Of a stretch of DNA of 64,000 nucleotides, positions 44,061-55,700 are shown one piece after another. Location of the stretch: assembly GCA_000711775.1 (NCBI GenBank), contig ARYC01017571.1, positions 56,149 through 120,148 on the forward strand. The letters are read 5' to 3'. Made by a program: the position numbers and the translations under genes. The stretch comes from Oxytricha trifallax. Taxonomy: Eukaryota > Ciliophora > Spirotrichea > Sporadotrichida > Oxytrichidae. Every line of letters starts with the position of its first letter. Position 1 is the stretch's first letter. The notes below the pieces were generated by a model that was not told the DNA's origin, made no database searches, and worked only from the letters and a program-made list of their open reading frames with translations.

Positions 44061-46344
44061 TCATAATTGTTTATCCCAAAGTACTTGCTTTTTTAGTTCT
44101 TCAATCCATTCTTTTAAATTTTATCTCTAAAACCTCTCTTGGTCTTAGTCAAACTTCTAAATGACAATCTCTAACTCAGCTAAACTGTTTAGTAATCTCT
44201 GATTCTAATTTTTGAGCTTGAGGATGTCAGCCTCCATTTATATCTTTTCTTAAGCTATGATATTAACTGCCCCATGCAGCTTCTAATTTTCAAGCTCTTA
44301 CTTCCGCACATCTCGTCTATTTTTATCTTATAGCTGAGAGTTCAAGATTTCAATCTCCACTTGTAAATCTGATATTTAAGCTTTATAATGCAGTTAACGC
44401 TAATATCCCTCGTTAAGCTTTGTTTTATAGTCTTACAGACGCACGTCTATATTTTAATCGCCAATCTAAAAGTCTAATATTTCTTCTTTTAGGGCAATGA
44501 TCCTTGTGTCTTTAATCTCAAGATCCTTTTTCTACAATAAAATATTGGAAAAGTATAAGTTAAATATACCAGTAGTTTAATTTCGAATAGTAGATTTAAA
44601 TACATAGACTGATATTCATTGCACTTCAGTTTTATTTCATTCATTTTTCTTATAGACTCTTCTACTCTTTATTCAGCATCCAAATGAATCTCTTTTCTTA
44701 AATAAAAACCAATTAATAATCAATCAAAACTTACTGTTTATTATCCAAAATTTTTTCATAAGCTAACTTCCAGGATTTATTTTAGCTTTCTAATTCACTT
44801 AAACTCAAATTATGCTATGTTGTAGATAATATAAACTCATCCTGCTTCTTCTTGTGATAAAATTAAAAATAAAAAATACTAATCTTTAAAGTCAATTGTT
44901 AGAATAATTCATAAAAGAATTAAGAGTAAAGATCATTAAATTAAAATTGATAAACTCTCTGTTCTTCAAGTCTTGCTTTGAACTGTTGTTATTTTTCTTC
45001 AAGTGTAGCATTGAGTTAATCAATCTTTTTATTGAGGAATCTCTATCGATTCACATGATCCTTGTTCACCTTATATAAGTCATCGATTTTATCTTGCAAG
45101 TCTTAAATCTTTTGTTTTAGGTAGGCACTCATTTTCCCTTCTAATATTGCCTACAATTTATTTCTTTCTTGAATGAGCTAAAATTCTAGTTCTAGCTTTG
45201 CCTTTAATATTTATATAAATTGCAAGTAGTACAAAGCAATTAATAGGGGAAATTTAAATAATAGAATCTTAGCTATAAGGCTTTGCATAATTTATAATTT
45301 TTAAAAATAATTGTATAATATTTCTTGCTTATGAATAAGTTCCTCCTGTCTTTTTCTTTCTTACTCTTTCAACCGTTTCATAATAAGTTTTTATCTATTT
45401 AAATCTTCATCATACTCTATTAATATATCCTAAAAGTACTATAGATCTTCCTCCGCGCTAAATTATATTGTTTTTATCTTCATCAAGTATTTCTAAATCT
45501 TTATATTCTGTTGTTCTTTAGGTTACTTAGTATTTGCTGAAGTGTTCTTAGCAGAGATCTATCCCTAAGATTATACACTATAATAGGTGGACTATTTATA
45601 ATATAAATAAATTCCAAAGATTAAGCTCTAGTACTTGATTTACTTCTCTCAGAGTTTTAAATTGTTAAATTTTACCTTTAATTTAGAAGTGCTATTGTAC
45701 TAGATTTTCTTCTTTGCGATTCTTTACTCGCTTATATTTTTAATTTTTAAGATTTTTTCTTGTCATCCACTTTTAAAACACCCATATCTTTTCCTTCAGA
45801 TGAATCTATCTCATTTTTATTTTGAATTTTCAGCTATTACTCGTTTACAAAATCATTAATCAAAATGGCTGTATTATTTAATTGTTTCTTGTATAAAGAA
45901 GGGGTCGCTTTACCTGAAGAGAGTCTCTTTTTAGATTAATTCAAGATGCTAGGGAACATTTGGGTTTTATGAGTAGAAAACTTATTAATCTCTAATTCCT
46001 AGTCAAGGGCTTGTCACTGAGAATTTTTCACAGTCCTATATTTAATTACTAATAAAATTGATATCCCTGTATTTTAATTTTATAGGGGATGTCTAAAGTG
46101 ATTGGGAAAAGTTCTTAGGCTTTCATTCAAGGTTTTACTTATTTTACATTCGTAGAACCAAAGTGGGTATCTCTTTCTAGGTTTGCAAATATGTGATCTA
46201 CTACTAAAATCACTTATTATCAATCCATAACTATTTTATATCTTTGAGAAGTTAAACGTTTTCCTTCTCTAATTCTCATATTTTATTAACTTCATAGGTT
46301 AAATGTGTGTTTTCATTTTGTTGAGATATAGAGTTAATTTTCAT
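44061..46344 (-). CDS. Long coiled-coil protein
   Basis: Minus strand, stop TGA at 44061-44063 (LWDKQL-stop). From about 45990 down to the stop the frame reads almost continuously as heptad-rich coil: RLKEQERKRQEELIHKQEIL, DLYKVNKDHVNRQRFLNKK, RVEESIRKMNEIKLKCNEYQ, ILNSQLQDKNRRDVRKQELE. Introns at about 44532-44570, 44697-44734 and about 45598-45690. A first MDS with ATG 46344 (MKINSISQQNENTHLTYEV) is possible but has in-frame TGA codons before the coil, so the 5' structure is unresolved. Coils of this type are common in basal-body and axonemal proteins (inference). Confidence 0.7.
44697..44734 (-). other. Intron, 38 nt (coiled-coil gene)
   Basis: GTAAGT...ATTTAAG on the minus strand. Confidence 0.65.
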
Positions 46345-46527
46345 TAAATGTTTTTAAAATAATACACTTAATTTAATTAGAATTACGGTGATATAAGAAT
46401 ATCATTAGATTCTTTTGAGTAGAGATTATTAAAAAGTTAAATTTAGTAACTTATAGATTCGAGAAAATTGAAAATAAATTAAAGTAAAATAGAGACCAAA
46501 TTCTAGTATTGGTTCATAGCTTATTAT

Positions 46528-49500
46528 TCAAGGACCACCGAGATCGTTGATTTGTCTTTGGAACATCTGACTAAATGTGGTTGGTGATACAGTAAAACCT
46601 GGTGAGCTCTCAACACATTAATTAAGGACAGTTTCTTAATAAATTGTGTTAAAGTACAAGAATCCGTAAGGGATAGCGAGACTATTGTTGTTAAACCAGT
46701 CAAAAAGATTGTTTTGCATGCAAGTAATGTCATTTGCAGCGCAACTGGTGAAGGCTGCTTGGGCTTAGTTACAGAGATTTAAGAGTGAATATTCTATAAA
46801 ATCTTTGGGGGTTATTGGTAAGTGGAAAGTTTCCTGACAACTAAATTTTAAAATATAGATTGAATGATATTCAATGAAAAATAATGTCTAAATTTATTTC
46901 TAAAACTTAATAATTGTTTCGAGGATATTTTACATCTCTAACATCCACAAAATATTTTATTAGCATATTTATTTTCTGAATAAATCTTAAACATATAAAA
47001 AAGTAATTTTTAAAAAAAAAAATTGGTATTTTTTCCATTGATCTTTATGCATTAAAGAGGAAAGCTAATTTTTAAAGAAATAAATATTTTTAAATTAATT
47101 AGGTTCATGCTTATTTGAACAACATGATGTGAAATAATTAAAGTTCTTGCTTAGAATTATAAAGAATAACGAAGAAAAAAATTAAATTAAATAATTTGCC
47201 AGGATATTTCCCTAAAAAGAATTATTATCAAAGACTGAGCAGGAGACTTCCCTCAAAAGCTTTAATAGCTGATATTTTAAATTTAGATTCAAGGTCTCTA
47301 CTTGGAAGAATTAGTTCACATTAGCTAAACTGTAGCAGACATGGTTGTCATTGTCCGTGTTTCTGCAGCAGAAAACGTCAATAGCTGAGGCAGTAGGGTA
47401 TGAAAGACAGTATTAGGCAAGTCTATAATTGTTAGTGTTTAATACAATAGGAATGAAGCTGCCTGATGATTGAAGAACTGGTCCAGTGCTTTGATTCTAT
47501 GGTAGTGGGACAAGAACTGCATTTTAAGCTTGGCTGACTGGGTCAACAACTGATAAGAATGCGTTAGTAGTTTCTTAAATCCAAGCAACAATCGACTCCA
47601 TACCTGGTGGAACTGCTGTCTCTCCACCTGTAAACGCTTGCTGAGCGGTCTCTTACAGATTTCTTCTTCTTACAATTGGAGGTTGACCTCCACCTGACGA
47701 GAACCATTGAACTGCGACACCATTAACTCCAAAATAGAAGCGATACCACTCGAGGAAAGGATTCAATAGTCCACGCTCCTCTAAAGATTAAAGAATTTGT
47801 GTGTTGTTAAAGTTGTCATATTCAGGCAAGTAAAAGTTGGTGTTGTTGACTGTGGTATTATCAATGCCTGAAGAGGCATTTGATGCAGCAGTTTCATTAG
47901 TGTTGTTGGCTGGAATTGGTTCAGTGGCATTAGCACCTGCAGTTTCATTTGTAGCATTAGCCGCTCCAGTTTCATTTGTAGCATTAGCAGCTCCAGTTTC
48001 GTTTGTTGCATTTGCAGCTCCTGTAGCATTGGTAGTTCCGTTTGTTGCATTAGCTGCGGCTGTCTCATTTGCTGCTGCTGCGGTTTCATTTGCTGCTGCT
48101 GCGGTTTCATTAGCTGCTGCTGCGGTCTCATTAGCTGCGGCTGCGGTCTCATTAGCTGCGGTTGCTGTTGCATTTGCTGCTTCTGCCGTTGTATTTGATA
48201 AAACCTTTAATATTTCAGTGCATAATATAAATATTTTTACAAAATCTTAAATAAAATATTATAATTTACACATATTTATTAAAAATTAGCAATATTTTTG
48301 TGTGAAAGGAAATGAGAAATGTTGATGATTTCATTAATATGAAAATTTATACTTCTAAGTTCATTATTTTCGTTATTGCATGATAATTATCATAAAACTT
48401 TTATTTTAACTTAAATTTATTCAATTATAATAGCATTTTGATAATGAATACATGACAATTTCAAACCTTAAAGTATAATTTCTACCATTCTTAAATATAA
48501 TTTATTTTCTTTGAACTATTTTTTATACAATTATTAAATATTTCAAATAAACTTTTTGACTGTTTAAAAAATATTAAGTAGAACATAATATTTTTAAATT
48601 GGCTATTTTTAGTAGATTATTGATAAAATTTTAGGATTACTGTAAAACCAAAAAAATTAAAATTAAAAAAAAATATTATAAATACAAATTTCTCAATTCC
48701 TTGTTGAAATTTGATATTCGATTTATTTGTATATTAATTTATGATTTTGTGATTTAATGCAATTAATAGATTTTTTTATTAATTTTTAATATTTTTTACA
48801 GCAGTTGTAGCGTCTATATTTAGTATGTTGTTATATAAATAGTAATGTTACCTGTAACAGTAGCATCCTACAACCTTCTTCTAAGTCTTGTGGGTGCCTG
48901 CGATGAAGTATTGGTTAGATTCTAGGTACCCGGTGTCTGACCAGTAGCATTCAGGAACTAACCCCAGTTATTCAACCAAATATTGAAATCATTTGAAGTC
49001 CAGTTTGAGATTTGGGGATTTTGTTCCCATTCTTAGAAGAAACCGAACCAATCAACTGGGATGCTTAAAAATTCAGGAGGTGTAGGTGATTATAGAAGAC
49101 CTGACGAATTACAATATTATTGTAGTAAAGAAATAAGACCATCCCAAGTAATATTACTGATTCCTACTTACTAATCAGTTGCATTTATATAAAAGAGGTC
49201 CCTTTCTGTTCCAATTTTATTTGCCAGAATTACGATTCCGATTCCTTGCTCACATTTGGTGAACTGGTAACCTCGTTAAGGCGAATAGTAGTCGCAACAA
49301 ACAACAGTCAAATCAGGATTTAACTGAGCTGCTGCTGCTGGCATCAATACATTTGAGAGTGCAAGTGAGCTTTAAATGTCACCTACAGTTGTTGAAGTGT
49401 TACACTCACCGATTGGTGGCATAGCATAGTACATTTCTAGTCTCTCAACGTACCTACCCTGAGTGTCCTTTCTATCGTAGAAGAGCATGCCATAGTCCGT

Positions 49501-49690
49501 TTGGTAAGTCGCAGTGACTTAGAATGACGCTGGTGCTGATTAATTTTGTGCAGGGACCGTCTCGTTTGTTGCTGTCTCATTTGTTGTTGTGTTCTAATCC
49601 TAAGCTGATGTCGAGACCAGCAAAAATGCAAGAGTTGTTGCCAACTGAATAGAGATTCTTCTCAACTAAACGCAAATTCAAATTCATAAA
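46528..49690 (-). CDS. Secreted protein with NET/NAT sequon repeat, three MDS blocks
   Basis: N-terminal signal sequence ISIQLATTLAFLLVSTSAQ (about 49650; ATG not located), then TDYGMLFYDRKDTQGRYVER, IGECNTS, VVCCDYYSPQRGYQFTKCEQ, IPVDWFGFFQEWEQNPQ, RLRRRLQDATVT. Block 2 (about 48200-47290) opens with an A/N/E/T repeat rich in N-x-T glycosylation sites, then LEERGLLNPFLEWYRFYFG, IVRRRNLQETAQQAFTGGE, YCLSYPTASAIDVFCC. Block 3 (about 46795-46528): FIEYSLLNLCNQAQAAF, CAANDITCMQNNLFDWFN, FSQMFQRQINDLGGP, TGA 46528-46530. Extracellular, probably surface-bound; family not recognised. Confidence 0.75.
46800..47290. mobile_element. IES with GGAAAGTTTCCTG-type inverted ends
   Basis: Left end near 46815 (gtggaaagtttcctgac), right end near 47240-47257 (gagcaggagacttccctc), with another unit at 47201-47215 (ccaggatatttcccta). 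These match the inverted ends of the 4976-9537 insert and the repeats at 19847-19955. AT-rich interior without ORF. It separates blocks 2 and 3 of the repeat protein; exact pointer not determined. Confidence 0.6.
47925..48192 (-). repeat. Coding tandem repeat, Ala-Asn-Glu-Thr-Ala units
   Basis: On the minus strand, repeated codons give ANETAAA and GAANATNET units, about a dozen N-x-T sequons in 90 residues. Looks like expansion by slippage of an 18-27 bp unit. The reverse strand also stays open in the standard code, which creates a spurious Val/Ala-rich ORF. Confidence 0.85.
48195..48835 (-). other. IES of about 0.6 kb, very AT-rich
   Basis: Separates RLRRRLQDATVT from TTAEAANATATA. Candidate pointers (ACAAC or ACA) are in phase but not decisive. 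No element recognised inside. Confidence 0.55.
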
Positions 49691-50087
49691 TCTCATGTTT
49701 ATATAGATTGCATAGGTTTACATAAATCAAAGATATCTTAATTATAATCAAATTAACAAAAAGAACGCCTAAGTATCTTAATTAATTTTATTTTTAGCAA
49801 CCTAGAAAATTAATCCAAGATTCATAATACAAAGTAAAATTGTTTTTTATAGTTCATAAAATAAATGAGCTTTTACCTTTTATTATGTTTCATTTTACTC
49901 TATTCTTCCTGATTTACAAATTCATGTAAAATTTCAATCGATTACAAATATCGCTAAAAAGTTTATGAGAATTTCTTTGTAATGACAATGCTTTAAATTT
50001 GTAATAAATAAATAATTTCCTTAAGAAGTTTGACTAAAAGCTCTTTGGGAGGATAAAGGACGGCTGAGTGAGTAGGTTGTTGGAGTA
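49691..50087. other. Intergenic DNA upstream of tRNA-Leu
   Basis: AT-rich with a short GC-richer stretch at 50040-50087 just before the tRNA. No gene seen. Confidence 0.5.
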
Positions 50088-50171
50088 GCCAATTTGCCCG
50101 AGTGGTTTAAGGGGGTGGACTTAAGATCCACTGGGCGAGAGTCCGCGTGGGTTCGAACCCCACAGTTGGCA
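50088..50171 (+). tRNA. tRNA-Leu, anticodon UAA
   Basis: Acceptor GCCAATT pairs with AGTTGGC, discriminator A. Anticodon stem GTGGA/TCCAC encloses loop CTTAAGA, anticodon TAA (reads UUA Leu). Long variable arm TGGGCGAGAGTCCGC typical of class II Leu tRNA. T arm GTGGG-TTCGAAC-CCCAC. Pol III box A (GAGTGG) and box B (GGTTCGAACC) are present and TTTT follows at 50175-50178. No intron. It decodes a normal Leu codon and is not one of the special Gln tRNAs that read UAA/UAG. Confidence 0.95.
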
Positions 50172-50174
50172 AAC

Positions 50175-50178
50175 TTTT
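50175..50178 (+). terminator. Pol III terminator of tRNA-Leu
   Basis: TTTT four bases after the tRNA 3' end. Confidence 0.6.
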
Positions 50179-50384
50179 GTTCTTGGTTGCATTCATAAAT
50201 TGCCACATTAACTATTCTATTAAGCAATTTCAATCAATCTAATATTAAAATGTGTCAAAATCATTAAAAGTTAAATTAATAATTTCTGTTAGATGATCTG
50301 TGATTTAAGTGGTTGTTAAGTTATCGAATAATAATTGTCAACCAAATTTTTCTTAAAGTTATAATCATAATAAACGAATTTAAA

Positions 50385-52163
50385 ATGAAAATTATCATCA
50401 AGACTCTCCAAGGTAAACAACTCCCTATTGAGGTTGAGGAATCCGACACTGTAAGTAACTATACCAATATAAACCCCAAAACCCTTTAATTTAATTTCAT
50501 AAAATACCTTTTGTTTGGTTAATATAAGTCAGTCTATAAATCAGGTTTTAAAAGATGCTATAACATACATAATTATGAAACTCTTCTCAATAAATATGAT
50601 TTAACTAAAATACAATTATGTTAAATGTAGCAATAATCTTATACGCCTAATTTTGATTTATTCCGAAAAAAGATTTCGGAAAAAATATTAAAAGCGAATC
50701 TTATATTTTCTCCTTTATACTAACATAAATGATTCCCAAAATAAATAAAAAAATTGCAGGTTTTTGGGTATTTAAATGCGACCCTGAATTACCATTTTGC
50801 TTATTGATCTTATAATGGATGCTCATACATTTTTAGATTCGTCAAGTGAAAGAGAAGATCCAAGCTGAACATCAAATGTAAGCTGATCTAATGAAGCTCA
50901 TTGCCTATGGTAAAGTTATGGAAGACGATAACAAGTCTCTCAAGGATTACCAAATCAAGGAAGGTGATTTCCTCGTAGTCATGATCTCAAAGGTATGTGC
51001 AGACATTACATCGATGAAGAATGCGAGATTATTAACATTATTTTAATTTCTAGGCAAAGCCAGCCCCAAAGAAGCAGGAAGATGTTAAGATGGAGGATGT
51101 ACCAGATGCTCAATAACAGCCAGCTGCTCAATAGTAACAACAACCAGCAGCAGCTCAACAGCAACCAGCTGCTTAGCAACAACCAGGAGCTGGAGCTGCT
51201 GATGCTGGCGGACTAAGCCCAGAGCAAGAAGTTTAGGTGAATGAGTTGGTTATGATTTCAGGCAAGCCAAGAGATCAGTGTATTTTAGCTTTAAGAGCAG
51301 CTTTCAATAATCCAGATCGTGCTTTCGAGTATCTTTTGTCTGGTGTTAATCTCCAGGCTCTCGCTAGTCAACCAGGTGGCTAAGAAGGAGCTGGTGCAGG
51401 TGGTGACGATATGGGCGATGACTATGGTGATGAAGAGGGATCAAGCGATCCATTTGGAGGTGCAGGTAATCCATTTGCAGCACTTGCTCAGAACCCCAAC
51501 TTTGCCTTGATCAGATAAAGAATCCTACAAGACCCTCAATTCTATCAACAATTCATGTCACAACTCCAACAGACTCAACCACAATTGTTTGCACTCATTC
51601 AACAAAACCCAGCAGCATTCATGAACTTGATTCTTGCTGGTGATCCAAACGCCGGCCTTGCTGGCATCAAAATATTTATATAGCTAATTCTCTATATATG
51701 GCATGGCAGGTGCTGGAGCTGGAGCAGGACATGCTCATGGTGGTGCTGGAGGTGCCAACCCACCAGGCTCAATTCATTTATTTTTAAATAACTAGAGTGT
51801 AAATCTATTTAAAATGTAGTTTATGATTAGAGTGACTCAGGATGAGATGGAAGCTATCAACCGTTTGACTTCCCTAGGATTCCCCAAGCACAAAGCAGCT
51901 GAAGCTTACTTTGCTTGCGACAAGAATGAAGAACTAGCAGCGTAACTATTTGTTCGAAACTGGTTTCGAAGATGAAGAAGCAGCTCTATAAGAGTCAATT
52001 GTTGCGTCATCCCAACAACCAGGTGCAGGTGGCCAACCAGCTGCTTAGTAATAACAACAACAGCCACCACAACAACCACCCAGTGACAACAGTGGAAACT
52101 AACCAGGTGGTGGATCTGATCAAAACAAGCCTGATGATGATGATTCTAGTTTATATTAATTAA
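50385..52163 (+). CDS. RAD23: RAD23, ubiquitin-receptor / nucleotide-excision-repair protein
   Basis: UBL domain split by an intervening sequence: [20 protein letters not shown] then [44 protein letters not shown]-rich linker, UBA1 ([35 protein letters not shown]), STI1/XPC-binding domain ([37 protein letters not shown]), UBA2 ([52 protein letters not shown]), then a Q/P/D tail. Domain order UBL-UBA-STI1-UBA is diagnostic. It delivers ubiquitinated proteins to the proteasome and stabilises XPC. Introns 50451-50836 and 50993-51053; IESs 51668-51704 and 51775-51828. One extra base near 51943 shifts UBA2. No TGA directly follows the D-rich tail, so the 3' end is unresolved. Confidence 0.95.
50451..50836 (+). 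other. Intron or intron-plus-IES in the RAD23 UBL domain, 386 nt, with C4A4 motif
   Basis: GTAAGT...ATTTTTAG, phase 0, joins EESDT to IRQVKEK. It is five to ten times longer than other introns here, so an IES may be nested in it. Contains aaaccccaaaaccctttaat at 50473-50492, matching 16 bases of the TBE copy B terminus. Confidence 0.7.
50993..51053 (+). other. Intron, 61 nt (RAD23)
   Basis: GTATGT...TTTCTAG, phase 0, joins VVMISK to AKPAPKKQ. Confidence 0.85.
51668..51704 (+). other. IES, 37 bp, TGGCAT pointer
   Basis: TGGCAT at 51662-51667 and 51699-51704, in phase; joins DPNAGLAG to [12 protein letters not shown]. Confidence 0.85.
51775..51828 (+). other. IES, 54 bp, ATT pointer
   Basis: ATT at 51772-51774 and 51826-51828, in phase; joins NPPGSI to [10 protein letters not shown], the start of UBA2. 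Confidence 0.75.
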
Positions 52164-52747
52164 ATACTAAATTACAGTGGAATTGTTTAAAAACAAATAT
52201 AAATTATTAATTAAAAGTTTGTTATGAAGCGACTAAGTTATGTTATGTGCATTGTTTATAAATGGATGCTAGAATTTATGTTTTGTAGATTATGATGTAT
52301 GATATTTTATCGTTTATCACATAAAAAGAAATTATTTTACCCTATCAATTCTATTCTATATCAATATTCATTTTTAACATTGGTATATAAATTTGAGCAC
52401 CAATTTTCCTATATATATATTACAAAATATAAGATATTCTGGAAATTATTGACAAAAAAAGACAAAAATGCATTAAAGTAAGTTAACATGGACTTTTAAG
52501 TTTATTTTTCTATCTAACATTACGACTTATTATACTTCACAATTATATTCTAGCTGAGTGCGCCTAGACATATATTATACAATCTATAAATAGTTATCAC
52601 TTGCAATCAGAAAACATTGCAGCAACTCTTATTTTCTCCTCTTGCACTCATATCTGTGTTGTACTTTTTAAATAACTAATAGCAATCATAATCAGTAATA
52701 GGATTGGATGCCATTAAATTTTATTAAAATATAATAAAGAATTAATT
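52164..52747. other. Intergenic DNA
   Basis: AT-rich; may include the 3' end of RAD23. Nothing recognised. Confidence 0.4.
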
Positions 52748-55700
52748 ATGAAATAGGGAGAGACAAAGAAGTTACTGATTCGTAGAAATATTGATACTGA
52801 ATCTTAGAGATCTTTTATCAATATAAAAATTGATAGCGACTCTTACTGTAGTATTCCTTATTAGAATTTTCATTATAACAAATGATAAATTGTAGTAAAC
52901 CAATATGATTTGAAGAATCCTAATTATACAAGCAATTAACAATCAGCTTACCCCTTATTGAATAAATATCAATCAGCTTCCCAAACAAGAAACTAAACTT
53001 CTGTTTCAGTTTCATAGCTCTCACATATAAAAAAGATAGGGAATTCTTCTATAAAAACTTCCTCATAATCCCCTTAGAAAGACTACCTAGACTCAGATCT
53101 GGCACAGTCTTACAATCATAGCAAAAATACTTTAAATTAATCTCTTAGATGAAAGAGAAAAGTAAAACTAAAACTAGTACACAAGTATGCGAAAATCTAA
53201 GCAGTAATATGCCAGTATAAATCGGTAGATATCCACAGCCTATTAAACTAAAGATCAATAAATTTCTTAAAATATTATGCGAAATAGTATGCGAGCATCA
53301 AGTAGCAGTGGCATTAATAAGATAAGAATTATAAGGAAGCAGCAGTAGCACCTTCAAAATAGTAATGAAAATGAGAGTTATCAAAGCGAACATAATTAGA
53401 GTTTCTTGAAGTAGAGTAAGACAGGTGGCAGAAGAAATATCAAAATCACGAATGACCTCAGTGAATCTTAAAGTTCAATGGTAAAAATTAAAGAGCCATC
53501 TTTTATCCGATCTGGTGGTGAAACTATAGAAAAATACTATGGCCTAAAAAATCATTCAACTAGGAATTAAGATACAGGGTAATTTTAATCCAAGAAGCTA
53601 AGAAATGATTAATTACCTAGGAAAGATTAATTAATTTCTTCTACTGATTAAAAATCATCTTAGCTTAGTAGACTAAGATATGCCAAGCAATTTCCCTTAG
53701 AATATGATCCATCTCCAAAACAGAAGTAATTTACAAGGAATAATTTGCTTGGCAACTTTAGTTAGAAAATAATTGATAGATAGTCTCTAAAAACAAGTCA
53801 TTAAAGATATGCAGTGAAAGACCCATATGGCCTCTAATCTGAAGTTGATTTTTAAAGTAAAAATAACTAAAGCCTTATAGATGATAGAAACTATAATTCC
53901 TCTACAGAAATCGATCCAAATTAAACTTCTATATATTTCCAAACCTACAACAATAAAATGTACAAACAAAAGGAAAGTCTATCCTCTTTCACAAGAGAAT
54001 CAAACTCTGAGATAAGGTCCACTCTTTCAAAGCTTCACGAAATTGATTAAAAATACTCAAAACACTAAGACAATTTAAATTAAGATTGCTAGACGCTCTT
54101 GACTCAAGCAAATAGAGACATTAAATCTTTAAACTATAAACTACTGCGTATTATTTCAACAAACAATGATTCCCACATTAATATCTTCCCTATGCGATAA
54201 AATCACATTGAAATAATCGAAGCTACTCATATCTACTGCAAAATAAATGTCAAAGGATACTAACTACCAGCTCGATTCTCAGTGATGTTTAAGTAAGATT
54301 AGACTTCACTCAGGAAGTAGCAAACTAATGTGAGTTTGAAAAGTTAGAAAAGCTTAAAAAGACAAATGCCTGAACTTAAAATATGGCTGAGTACTCATCA
54401 TAAAGAGCCTAATGAAGAGCACTTCGATAAATATCTGTTTAATGTAAGTTATAGATTAATTTTATTTCTTTTTAAAATTCAATCACCTTAAATGTTGTGT
54501 AATTAAGTGAAAGAACTATATTAATTTAAAACATTTGGACTATTAAATTAATATATTCAAAAGCTTTTTACTATAAGGAAAAGCATTGTGATGCGAATAA
54601 ACTACTCGCTCTCAATTAATTTTACTACAAATTAAAATTATTTTTCTTAAACTTATAATTTTTTATTTTACTATTTTACTATATGCAGTCGTCTAAATTA
54701 ATTAACTATATTAAATTTATTGTATAAATTTTAATAATTATTTACTGAATGAATGCTTTTGTGTTTATTGTAAAAATAAGAAATTAATTGATGTTATTGG
54801 CATATAGAGGAGACAATTCATGTTTGGATCTGCTCCAATGACGAAAGAATAATTTAGAAATTAACCAGAGTATGTGTACTTTTCAATATTTTGCATACAG
54901 AGCTGCAGCATTATTCTTTCTGTAACTTTTCCAATGGATCCAAATTTCTAAACAGCTGCCCCTAAAAAGCAGACTACAAATGATTCAAATAAACCATTTA
55001 TGCTAATTAATTTGATTTTATTTTAACTAATTTTTACTTAAATATCTGCCTATCTCTTAGTTTATGATGGATGACTCAGTCATGATAAATAACGAAGACT
55101 CAAACATAAATGAAAGCATAGTTATGAAGCCTGTTAAACGAGACACCAAAGAAATAGAACAATCTCTCTAAAGTAAGTAACTTCTGTCTCTGTTTTTTAT
55201 CTTTATTCATTTAATCATAACTTTTGAGAATTTTAAAATGTACTTATAGACCACTATTAGACTTACATGAACAAGAGATATGCAAGGAAAGGTGTTTAAC
55301 ATGACATGAGCAGCTAATCTCTCTCAAGAAACTTCATTACTTAGAATAAATCCATGCTATCAGAGTGGAACACCATTCAAGATGAGAAGAGATACATAGC
55401 CTAAGAGAATAATCATAAGATTATGTATGCATAGATGAGAAAAGAAGAAATTGAATAAGAAAAGCGCAAGAAGAATTATTTCAAATTATACAGGTGGGAT
55501 TTCATCAGAATTATCCAATAAAATTTAATCTTATTAAAAATAAAGCAACTATTTGACATTGATTATATTCAATGTTTCTGGGTTTTATGAATGAAGGTAT
55601 GATAAAATATTTAGTTAAATTTTTGTTACACTTTTAGAGAGAAGAATTAATAAAACAAGTAGTAGAATAAAATACCTTAAAAGGTAGAAAATACGAATGG

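Noticed and set aside
47837..48250. Plus-strand Val/Ala-rich hydrophobic ORF of about 137 aa
   Set aside because: It is the complement of the NET/NAT coding repeat on the minus strand; the minus-strand reading continues into Cys-containing, signal-peptide-bearing coding sequence.
50021..50233. 70-aa minus-strand ORF
   Set aside because: It overlaps tRNA-Leu on the opposite strand; the translated GVRTHADSRPVDLKSTPLNH stretch is the familiar false protein made from antisense tRNA.
52560..52640. Possible small nuclear RNA near TATAAATA at 52585
   Set aside because: No recognisable snRNA core motifs or stem structure; the TATA-like word is expected by chance in such AT-rich DNA.
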